DNA of 26,004 bases from Hyphomicrobiaceae bacterium (GTDB lineage Bacteria; Pseudomonadota; Alphaproteobacteria; Rhizobiales; Hyphomicrobiaceae). The DNA lies in contig JABSQE010000046.1 of NCBI GenBank assembly GCA_013214245.1, positions 1 through 26,004 of the forward strand, written 5' to 3'. Below the pieces are notes generated by a model. The model ran no database searches, was not told where the DNA came from, and saw nothing but the letters and a program-made list of their open reading frames with translations. Numbering within the stretch: the first letter of the stretch is position 1; every line of letters begins with the position of its first letter. Made by a program: the position numbers and the translations under genes. Positions 17,853 to 25,698 of the stretch are shown piece by piece.

Positions 17853-18617
17853 TTGAACGTAGATCGTACACTCTTCACAGACGATCTATGGAACAAAATT
17901 CTACTTTTGTGCGGTAGCAAAAAAACAGATCTTGGATAAACACGTGCTGTTACGCGCGTGTTTCTTGAAAGGGTTTCATGGATTGCACCCACTGGAGCCA
18001 AAGTCATGATATGTCGACAGTACACGGCAATTGGAACTGCTTTTTCAAGCGGTTTTACAGATGAGCCAGAAATTAGAGTTTGAAAAAATAATTAAAGCTT
18101 CATTCGAGGAAGATCTAAATCTCGAATAAGTTATGATCGACGACTCAATCGTGAAAGTTCATTGCTACGGAGTGGCACAAAAGGCTAACTCAAAATCAGG
18201 CTATTTATGATATCGAGAGGCGGTGTAAGCAGCAAAATTCTATCGTTTATCGATCGCATCTATTTTGTTATACTACCCGGGCAGTATGGAGAGACAACTG
18301 GTATATTTGGGTTGGTAAATAACCTCGCATGCTGCGCATGCATTACCAACGAGGCCAATGATGTACACAGGCTGTGCTAATGATTGGCAGGAAACGATAA
18401 CAAAGCCTTGATCTTAGCATATAAGTGGTGAAAATCGTAGGCTAAATATGATACGAAATAACACAAATGGCATTTCTTGGTTGAGAACACCTTTTAAAAA
18501 CTCATGGAATTCAAACGTATAAGTGTGAGTATGTGCAGAACGGACGGAAGTTTAACAGCCTTAATGAATATTGATAACTTACACAATAAAGTCGTAATGA
18601 AACTTAAAAAGTCTTAG
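17853..18617 (+). pseudogene. IS5-family transposase relic
   Basis: A decayed DDE transposase of the IS5 type (IS427/IS1031-like) reads through several frames in the correct order. LFTDDLWNKI (about 17871) matches the N-terminal LTDxxWxxI. FLERVSWIAPTGA matches the family LWIARTGAPWRDL region. GNWNCFFKRFYR (18026) is followed by a TGA where the family has Trp. EFEKIIKASFEEDLNLE ends in a TAA at 18127 where Tyr is expected. VMIDDSIVKVH follows and contains the first catalytic Asp. SRGGVSSKIL (18213), LPGQYGETTG, LVENTF (18477) and, after another frameshift, LMEFKRI with a matching C-terminal tail end at the TAG at 18615. At least three stops and several frameshifts make it dead. I could not identify terminal inverted repeats or target duplications. 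Confidence 0.83.
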
Positions 18618-18881
18618 TGGTTGGTACTAACTTTTATCCGCAACTTTTATAATTACTATATTTCGTCATTAAGAAAATTCAATGTGATGTAAGGTATGCA
18701 TATGTCCTATGTTAAATTGGTCTTATGTAAATCGCAATTTTATCTATAATTTCTAGTAAACACTAAGAGTTCCTGCGGACCGTATACAGATGAAGAGTAA
18801 AATTAAGACATGTAGGTGAAAGTTAATGTGCAAAATTATATTATATTTATCACTAAGAATGTATCAAAAAGCTAGCATAGA

Positions 18882-18958
18882 TGGCCTGGGTGGCAGGACT
18901 CGAACCTGCAACCGATGGCTTCGAAGGCCATTGCTCTATCCTGTTGAGCCACACCCAG
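18882..18958 (-). tRNA. tRNA-Arg (anticodon TCG)
   Basis: On the minus strand a full cloverleaf folds: a perfect 7-bp acceptor stem (CTGGGTG with CACCCAG), D stem GCTC/GAGC, anticodon stem ATGGC/GCCAT with loop CTTCGAA, and T stem GCAGG/CCTGC with loop TTCGAGT. The anticodon TCG is at 18922-18924 and reads CGA-type arginine codons. The discriminator is G and CCA is encoded. It lies 70 nt downstream of ssb on the same strand. Confidence 0.95.
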
Positions 18959-19028
18959 ATTCAAGAAAATTTATACTATCTGTTAACATTTAGCATAATA
19001 GTGTTAGAAATCAACATTAAATTTGATC

Positions 19029-19517
19029 TTAAAAAGGAATTTCGTCGTCTAGCTGCTTATCAAAGTTGTTGTCCGTGGGTGAGTGTGATTGATTGAAGCT
19101 TGAACCAGCCATAGGCCTGTTATCGAGATCAGCCTGACTGCTATCAGAAAAGTTATCACCACTGTTCCGACTGTCAAGCATTGTGAGGTTAGAGTTATAT
19201 CCCTGTAGTACAACTTCTGTACTATAACGATCTTGACCTTGTTGATCCTGCCATTTTCTAGTTTGCAGCTGACCTTCTAGATAAACCTTAGATCCTTTAC
19301 GAAGGTACTGTTCCACAACACGACACAGACCTTCGTTGAAAACCACAATGCGATGCCATTCAGTACGATCACGTCTCTCACCAGTCGATTTATCTTTCCA
19401 ACTTTCAGATGTTGCGATACGTAAATTAGCGATTGGTCGACCATCCTGTGTGCGACGAATCTCTGGATCTGAACCTAGATTTCCAACAAGAATGACTTTA
19501 TTAATCGAACCAGCCAT
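19029..19517 (-). CDS. ssb: Single-stranded DNA-binding protein
   Basis: SSB coats single-stranded DNA in replication, recombination and repair, and recruits partners by its C-terminal tip. The 162-residue protein has a full OB fold (residues 1 to about 115): MAGSINKVILVGNLGSDPEI, then TEWHRIVVF, and the loop KVYLEGQLQTRKWQDQQG. A disordered Ser/Asn/Asp-rich linker follows, ending with the interaction tip DDEIPF. The start ATG is at 19515-19517, with AAAGGG about 12 nt upstream. Length is normal. A tRNA-Arg gene follows on the same strand. The uvrA and gyrA neighbours seen in many alphaproteobacteria are not adjacent. Confidence 0.96.
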   Translation of the reverse strand: MAGSINKVILVGNLGSDPEIRRTQDGRPIANLRIATSESWKDKSTGERRDRTEWHRIVVFNEGLCRVVEQYLRKGSKVYLEGQLQTRKWQDQQGQDRYSTEVVLQGYNSNLTMLDSRNSGDNFSDSSQADLDNRPMAGSSFNQSHSPTDNNFDKQLDDEIPF

Positions 19518-19857
19518 GTCTATATGCCCTTTATATTAAACTTTGAGCTGCGTTTCTTTAGCTATTGCAAGCTATTTACTTCATACTTCTAAATCTTAAT
19601 ATAACAATCCATTTACCGTACGTGCAATAGACGAGGTGTCGATCATGTTATATACAAAAAAATATAGAGTAAACTAGACTGCATAATATCAAATGTAATG
19701 TTCCTAAGATCCATATAAAAAAATCTTTTCTACCGTACTACTTTGCAACGTTAGTGACTTAAATGATATTACGGTATGATAAAGTAACTCCACTTATCTA
19801 GATAGTGTAATCACATTGTTTTATCAGATCGTGTTTAGCGTGTTTTACAATCGTAAT
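19518..19857. other. 340-bp spacer between the pentapeptide gene and ssb
   Basis: No gene or RNA is recognised in this AT-rich stretch. It must contain the ssb promoter (minus strand), which I could not place. Confidence 0.4.
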
Positions 19858-21909
19858 CTATTCTGAGCTCTCGGTTATGGCAGAGAAAAGCGTTTGCAAT
19901 AGCGGAGCTGAAACGTTTGTCGCAGGCTTACATTTGTTAGCAGTTGTTAATCGCAAGTAAAGTTCAGACTGATTCCCGAGAAACCTGTGCTGCATAGCAC
20001 GCAGGACAATACCCTTGGCAATAGATCCATCGTTCCATTGTGACTTGCAAGCTAAATTTCCTAGGAAAGAAGTTAGATTAGCTCTGTAGTCAATGTTATT
20101 TTTGGAGCGTGTGTTAGATATTAGCCTTTCCCATTTTGTAAATTCGTCAGAGTTTCTCCAAGTCACGCTTGCGCTATTTGAGATGATGTCCTTGATACTG
20201 TGGTTAATTCGACTTCGTAATTCTCTACTGCTAACTACTCTGAGAGTTTTTCTAAGTGTCTCGCGATCAATATTATTTAAAGGCTGGATTTGTATGTCAC
20301 TCATATCAATCAATTTGATTCTTCTAGTAGACGGTGGAAGTGTCATCCATATACTAGCGAAACGCATATCCACACCTGTAAGTATTGCGTTAGTCAAGTT
20401 AGCTGCGTAAAGTTTTGAATAGGAAAGGTTGGCTGCACTGAGATTAGCATTTAGAAATACAGCACCCTCTAAATGAGCATGCTCAAAAGAAGTTCCTTGG
20501 AGCTGTGCGCTTGTAAAGTCTGCAAATTGCAATTGTGCACCATGAAAGTCTGCACCCTCCAATCGTGCCACTAGAAAACTCGCTCCTTGCGCTTGAATAC
20601 CGGTACTTAAGTCGGCCTTGCGTAAATTTGCATTCCAAAAATTTGTTCCTTCAAGGATAGCTAGCTTAAGTATACTGCCTTGCAGTTGCGCACCTTCTAG
20701 ATTAGCACCACTTAAATCTACACCTGCCAATATTGTTTTCTGCAGCAAGGCATTAGTGAAATTAGCGCCACGAGCGCTGGCACATTTTGCACGTGCACGT
20801 TCTAATCCGAGAATCAGCTCTATTTCATGCTTACAATTTAGACGAACACCCCTTAAATCTGCAGCAACTAAGCTTGCACCATTAAGATTTGCACCTGTCA
20901 TGTCTGCATGATGTAAAGCAGATCGATCTAGCCGAGCATAGCGAAGATCGCGACCGCGTAAAGATATTGAACTTGTGTTCGATTTTAATTCACCATTGGC
21001 AATTAGATCAAGATCCGAAACTATTAGGTTACGAGGAAAATAACCGAATACCGGCCCATCAGATTGTCCTAGTATAGAAGTTATGTTGAACCTGAACATC
21101 AGTTCGCTAATAATGTTATTGCTGGTTTCTCTGTCTGTTATCTGTGCACGCATATATTTGTCGAGTTTTTCTCCTGGTATAGTAGCAATCAAACAAGAAA
21201 AAAAAGTAAGCATAGTTAGAGCTAAGGTTGTGATAACTGATATTGCAGGATGCCTTAGATACGTTCGCCACAAAGCTAAAAAAAAGGTAGGCTCAATACG
21301 GGTTAGAAATGTGCCCATGAATACAAGTATGACAACATCAAAAGCTAGATTAATTCGATGTAACCAAGTGATGCTAACGTTGTGATACGGAAGAAAAGCC
21401 AACTGAATGAATAACAGCAAAATAACAGGTAGTATTACTAAAGTAAGCCAGGATATAAAATTTAGTAGTAATTTCATCACAAAACTGCGATGCGGGCCGG
21501 CCAGACTTTGTACAAAGTAAAAGTTGTGTAGTTCAAGTCGCAAGGGGTGTGTCCGTCGCGAAGTGGGTTCTAATTCTCTGAGCGAGATATCAAATTCGAG
21601 TGTCTTTCGCGCTAGGATCACTAATTGTGAAAGCATAACAAAGTGACATAATACAAAGAAGACAGGCGTAAACTGAAAAAAAATTAAAAGCGGCATATCT
21701 ACCGCTAGTATTGGAAGATGAACGTCCGTTTGTAGAAATAAATCTTTGTGGCTAACACTAGCTATTGTGATCGCTAAATAGATTGTAAGAGATGTAAAGA
21801 TAACGCATCCCGTATAAGCTGCACCGCTTGATCGGTTGATCGCCTCTAATAAAGAATATGGGTTTACGGGCGTTGGTTCGTCGTTATTAACAGGTGCGAC
21901 GCTGATCAT
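19858..21909 (-). CDS. Membrane-anchored pentapeptide-repeat protein
   Basis: This 683-residue protein has three parts. Residues 1-250 hold five likely membrane helices (about 31-52, 73-100, 147-174, 185-205, 222-245). A linker follows (250-315). Residues about 315-520 are pentapeptide repeats of the A(D/N)LxX type, for example ADMTGANLNGASLVAADLRG and GANLEGAQLQGS, broken once near 357-378 by a Cys-containing insert (NCKHEIELILGLERARAKC). A 160-residue C-terminal domain of no recognised family completes it. The repeats would form a right-handed quadrilateral beta-helix. I cannot assign a function. GGGAGG (21917-21922, minus strand) is a very strong ribosome site 7 nt from the ATG. The frame is intact over 2 kb, which suggests selection in a genome where other genes decay. 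Confidence 0.88.
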   Translation of the reverse strand: MISVAPVNNDEPTPVNPYSLLEAINRSSGAAYTGCVIFTSLTIYLAITIASVSHKDLFLQTDVHLPILAVDMPLLIFFQFTPVFFVLCHFVMLSQLVILARKTLEFDISLRELEPTSRRTHPLRLELHNFYFVQSLAGPHRSFVMKLLLNFISWLTLVILPVILLLFIQLAFLPYHNVSITWLHRINLAFDVVILVFMGTFLTRIEPTFFLALWRTYLRHPAISVITTLALTMLTFFSCLIATIPGEKLDKYMRAQITDRETSNNIISELMFRFNITSILGQSDGPVFGYFPRNLIVSDLDLIANGELKSNTSSISLRGRDLRYARLDRSALHHADMTGANLNGASLVAADLRGVRLNCKHEIELILGLERARAKCASARGANFTNALLQKTILAGVDLSGANLEGAQLQGSILKLAILEGTNFWNANLRKADLSTGIQAQGASFLVARLEGADFHGAQLQFADFTSAQLQGTSFEHAHLEGAVFLNANLSAANLSYSKLYAANLTNAILTGVDMRFASIWMTLPPSTRRIKLIDMSDIQIQPLNNIDRETLRKTLRVVSSRELRSRINHSIKDIISNSASVTWRNSDEFTKWERLISNTRSKNNIDYRANLTSFLGNLACKSQWNDGSIAKGIVLRAMQHRFLGNQSELYLRLTTANKCKPATNVSAPLLQTLFSAITESSE

Positions 21910-23414
21910 GCGAAAACCTCCCTAAAACTCCAACAGCTGATGTTTTTTTATCGTAAAGTCAACAGGACCGTGCCTATCCCCATCTTTAAGCAACTGAATC
22001 CTAACCATTGAAAACGCAGATTGATATGCTTTCAAAATTAGTAATTCCATTATCTGTAACATAGTACTGGCACTCTTTGAGACAAAATTTTATTAGCTTT
22101 TTATAAGTGCTATAATGATGGTGTTAAAGCACCCCAACACCCTAAATCCACTGGCAATGTTAAACCAAAGCTCTTTTTAAACGCAATCAATTTGTATTTG
22201 GTTTGTATTGTCTTAATAATCAGCCAAAGGCAACTCAAATCGGTCTAATTTTTTGTTAGAAAGCTTTTTAACTATATGACGCGTTCCTAAAAAGGATAGG
22301 CGCTTTACGTCAATGCGTTATTGTTATAACTTTGAAATGTTTCCTAGGCTCTTTAGAAACTCTACAGTGTAGTGTCAGAGATTCTAAATAAGAATTTTCA
22401 AATTTAAGGCTGCATGTTATGACTACCTGGCTTATTTAAATAATATAATCTATTTTAAAACATCAATGCCAAGCCTATTTGCCTCTTTCAATTCTTTATT
22501 CAACGGCTGAAACGCTTGTATTAATGCTAAAAATAAATTTGGTACTGGTAAATGTATTTGATCTAAGGTTAAGTAATCACAAATTGTGACAGATCAATCT
22601 TATTTTGGAGTGCATTTTTTCAAGCACTAAATTGTGTTCGCACAAGTCGATTGTTAGAAGTCTACATATATTTAGATTCTCTAATTACACTTGAGTCTGT
22701 TTATAAAATTAACGTAACTTAGTTCGTTAAGTTTACCGATTTGAACACCAAATGCTGTTGCCTTTTAGATACAATAAGATGCTACTAGCAAGCTGCTATA
22801 AAATATGAGCTTTATTAATAATGAGTTGAGACTAGTAATGAAGTAGATATCCAGTTTAAGTTCCTCTTATTTTTGGCAAAATAAATTATTACACCACTAA
22901 TGGTGTCAGATACAAACAATATCGAGTAATAGCTAAAAGAGATCGGTACATGTTGGACACATTATTAATGACAAATGCGTTATGATTTTATCAAGGTTTG
23001 AAAATCGCTGAACGAGTACAATCATTTCATGTCAATGTATTAATAGCGTTCTGTCTTTTGACATGGGATACTAAAGTAAATAGCGTACATATAAGATGAA
23101 CGTTAACCCAATTCAAAAAATTCATAATGCCTAATATCAATAAAATATTTTTTTACTTACACAGCTCGTATTACATCGTACTCAGCATGCATAGTAAGAG
23201 AACGTGCGATAATGTATGAATACTTGTTAAAAAAGTACTATTATTGTGAACAATACAACATTGTGTAAGTAAGACAAACATAGGGCAGCTTACTAATTAA
23301 AAAGGAATAACTGCCTTTCTAAAAATTCAAAGATGTTCAAATTCTGTTAAAATTAAGTAAAATTAATGTTACCAGTATAATTTTAGTAAAAATTGATAGA
23401 ATTACAATATTTTT
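21910..23414. other. 1.5-kb AT-rich region without an intact gene
   Basis: This is the longest stretch with no supported gene. It contains an extended -10-like TGCTATAAT (22108-22116) next to a small hairpin, and a 47-codon minus-strand open stretch at 22450-22593 that has no start codon; both are discussed as findings. Nothing else is recognised on either strand. Confidence 0.5.
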
Positions 23415-23491
23415 TGGTAGGCCTGGAGGGACTTGAACCCCCAACCAGGCGGTTATGAGCCGCCGGCTCTAACCAATTGAGCTACAGGCCT
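23415..23491 (-). tRNA. tRNA with CAT anticodon, best fit tRNA-Ile2 (lysidine type)
   Basis: The minus strand folds into a complete cloverleaf: acceptor AGGCCTG/CAGGCCT, D stem GCTC/GAGC, anticodon stem GGCGG/CCGCC with loop CTCATAA (anticodon at 23455-23457), T stem GGGGG/CCCTC, discriminator A, and encoded CCA. CAT could mean initiator Met, elongator Met or Ile2. It has C4-G69 and C5-G68, the pairs by which TilS recognises tRNA-Ile2, and also U12-A23, C29-G41 and A73, known isoleucine identity elements. It lacks the initiator's A11-U24 and the three consecutive G-C anticodon-stem pairs. Being a tRNA is nearly certain; Ile2 is an inference. Confidence 0.9.
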
Positions 23492-24321
23492 ATATCTTCT
23501 TACATAACCTATATTATTTGAGCAGTCCACATTTTTCTAATATCTATCTTATATTTAGTTACGCCTCAATCTGGGACGCTTCTAAAGAACGACCTAACTC
23601 AATTAAGTCTTAATTATTAGGTATTAATATTATAGACTAGTATAGCTAGACGTTAACGCGGAGTAATTTTATAAGTGCGAAAAAAGTTTATAGTTATGGT
23701 ACATTAATAACCATGAATGGTTCATTGTTAAATTAAGTGACAAGTCGAGTTATGCATCAACCTGTTTTTAGGTTAGGATATAAGAACTTTTAAAGACATT
23801 GCACAGCACGATGAAATTACTTTTTTTAAAGTGTTTTCTGAGGAATTATAATATTACAAGCTGCTCATAAAGTTACAATTAAGTAACATAAATTAGGTCA
23901 TAATTTCAGTTACACACTTTCTAACGAATTCATACACATAGCTATAAAGCGAAAGGGTCATTAAATAAGGTCAAATCGCAGATCAACAGAAATACTGCGT
24001 TGCTATATATGCTAATTAACTTAATTGGGAGTTTTAAACATTATTGGGAGTTTTAAACATTTGTATTTATTTAATACTGAGATTTTAAAGGTAGTAAATC
24101 TAGTATCAATAATTAGTGTGTCTTGATTATATATAATCTAGTTTTTTTACACTTAGTTTACAATTGTGTTCGGATTATAGTATATTATGTAATGTATCAA
24201 GACATTTCCAGATGAAGATCTTAATACCCAGTTGTTTTGTAATTATTAACTATGTCTCACTAGTATATGTATAAATGTAATAATGAGAATAGTACTTAGT
24301 AAGGTGGAGATTATAGTTGAC
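23492..24321. other. 830-bp AT-rich spacer
   Basis: No gene or RNA is recognised. It holds a 19-bp tandem duplication at 24024-24061 and, at its right end, AGGTGGAG (24302-24309), the possible ribosome site of the small secreted protein gene. Confidence 0.45.
24024..24061. repeat. Perfect 19-bp tandem duplication
   Basis: The unit ATTGGGAGTTTTAAACATT occurs twice head to tail (24024-24042 and 24043-24061) without mismatch. It lies in non-coding DNA and probably reflects a recent slippage event. Confidence 0.9.
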
Positions 24322-24681
24322 ATGAGAAGATACCTTGTATCGGTCACAACTTGCGTGTTTTTTTTTATGGCGTTTTTTATAAATACACTTCTTGCCGCAG
24401 CGCAGCAACCATCTAGCGGTGGACACCGGGCTTCTAAATACTACGAAGATAATGCCTCTTCCGCAAGCGCTCGGGCATCTAGACAACGTCAAGGTGGCTA
24501 TTCTTACTCTGCGAGGGATACGATCAATACATACGGCGACAGTCGAACGTTGAATGGTGGAGCAAATTCCTACCGATTCGAGTTTTATACTCGTCAGACA
24601 CCATCAGGTCCTTTTGATCATGGTTTTTTCTTTGATTCTGGCATTGGTATGAATGGTGGTAATTCGCCGTATCAAAACTAA
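24322..24681 (+). CDS. Small predicted secreted protein, no recognised family
   Basis: I do not recognise this 119-residue protein. From ATG 24322 it begins MRRYLVSVTTCVFFFMAF and has a hydrophobic core ending LLAAAQQ, a good Sec signal peptide with probable cleavage after about residue 27. The mature part is rich in Ser, Gly, Tyr, Arg and Asn (for example RASRQRQGGYSYSARD and FFFDSGIGMNGGNSPYQN), with no cysteines, and is probably periplasmic or exported. The frame is open from an ATG at 24283, but that start adds 13 residues before the signal. AGGTGGAG (24302-24309) lies 12 nt upstream, rather far. It is convergent with chpT (22-nt gap). Its base composition is less AT-rich than the spacers, which supports it being a real gene. 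Confidence 0.6.
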   Translation: MRRYLVSVTTCVFFFMAFFINTLLAAAQQPSSGGHRASKYYEDNASSASARASRQRQGGYSYSARDTINTYGDSRTLNGGANSYRFEFYTRQTPSGPFDHGFFFDSGIGMNGGNSPYQN

Positions 24682-24703
24682 AGCTTTTTTATGATTAAGA
24701 TCA

Positions 24704-25348
24704 TTAGTTAGATATTGTAGTGATTCTTATGCTATTAGGTTGATGTTTGATAGAAACCCTGGAGCCTCCCTCATTGGCAAGACGTAATGTGTAATAAGCC
24801 TGTATTGAGAAAGCATCAATTTCTGTAAAATTCGCATTCTCTATGAAGGAGTGAAGATATTTTGGAGATTGTATAATCTCACCAGAACATGTTAGAGCAA
24901 AGTTTGGGAAGTTTTTTACTTCATTAATGTTAATGACAATGTTACCTCCTCTGGGTATCGAGGTAATTGCGCATACTAATAAATTCAATAGCAGTTTTGA
25001 TTGAATTCTAGGAAGAGTATCGGTGCTGGTACCACTCCAAGTAACTTGATGCTTATTTCCGTCATTAAAAAAGTCACTGATTAGTTTTTTTATAGTACTT
25101 AGTTCAACTGGAGTATCGTTAAGACCTGAAGCTCCATACGCAAGACGCATAAATTGGAGGCGTGCGGTTAATTGTTGTGATACTTTGCGCAAGACGCCGA
25201 AAGTGCAAGCGTTTGGAGCTGCAGCATCATCACTGATCATCTCTAAGCCGTTGTGTATTGCACTAATCGGCCCGATTATATCATGGCAAATTTTACTAGA
25301 AATTAGGGCTGTAAATTCGAGGTCAGAGGGGTGTGCTTCTTTTCTCAT
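24704..25348 (-). CDS. chpT: Histidine phosphotransferase ChpT
   Basis: ChpT passes phosphate from the CckA hybrid kinase to CtrA and CpdR, the alphaproteobacterial cell-cycle phosphorelay, in the cytoplasm. The 214-residue protein has the dimerisation/phosphoacceptor helix SKICHDIIGPISAIHNGLEM at 18-37, with His22 as the phosphorylated residue followed by Asp, as in the family. The second helix of the four-helix bundle follows (about 53-73, with RLQFMRLAYGASG). The rest (about 85-214) is the degenerate ATPase-like domain, without the ATP-binding N and G boxes, as is normal for ChpT. Length is typical. The start is the ATG at 25346-25348; no strong ribosome site is visible. CckA and CtrA are not in the window. 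Confidence 0.85.
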   Translation of the reverse strand: MRKEAHPSDLEFTALISSKICHDIIGPISAIHNGLEMISDDAAAPNACTFGVLRKVSQQLTARLQFMRLAYGASGLNDTPVELSTIKKLISDFFNDGNKHQVTWSGTSTDTLPRIQSKLLLNLLVCAITSIPRGGNIVININEVKNFPNFALTCSGEIIQSPKYLHSFIENANFTEIDAFSIQAYYTLRLANEGGSRVSIKHQPNSIRITTISN

Positions 25349-25698
25349 TGCGTTTACAGCTCAACAGGTTGCATGCAAAAAAATTACATGGCTTTTCAAA
25401 AGTGTATAAAGCACAATTAATAACTTATTAGTCTGTTTACGTTAACACAAATAACAATTATCTACTATAATTTATTTGTGAATAGTTAGACGTTTAGATT
25501 TTAATTATATATTTTTTGATTTGATTGTTGTGCGAGTTGAAAAATCTAAATTAAGCCAAGAATTTTAGTTCAATAATTTTGGAAAATGAACTTTATATTT
25601 TAATCTTTCAACCATGAACTGAGTTTTGTTGTGTCATATCAACTAAAAAATAAAGGCAGGTCGGAATCAACAGTCTGGTATCCGAGGGGTATTGACTT
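25349..25698. other. 350-bp spacer between chpT and trkA
   Basis: This divergent region should hold promoters for chpT and trkA; a candidate for trkA is at 25442-25471. No gene or relic is recognised; in particular I see no end of ntrX, the usual upstream neighbour of trkA in this class. Confidence 0.45.
25442..25471 (+). promoter_or_regulatory. Candidate sigma-70 promoter upstream of trkA
   Basis: TTAACA (25442-25447) and a perfect TATAAT (25466-25471) are 18 nt apart. The predicted leader to trkA would be about 220 nt, which is long, and AT-rich sequence yields such matches by chance. Confidence 0.35.

Noticed and set aside
17783..18025. 80-codon minus-strand open frame
   Set aside because: It is antisense to the transposase relic, which explains the sequence better.
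18311..18350. Inverted repeat GTTGGTAA/TTACCAAC enclosing a GCATGC pair
   Set aside because: It lies inside the transposase relic and aligns with its coding region, with no T run or promoter context.
23415..23491. Reading the CAT tRNA as the initiator tRNA-fMet
   Set aside because: The acceptor end is paired at 1-72, the D stem lacks A11-U24, and the anticodon stem lacks three consecutive G-C pairs next to the loop.
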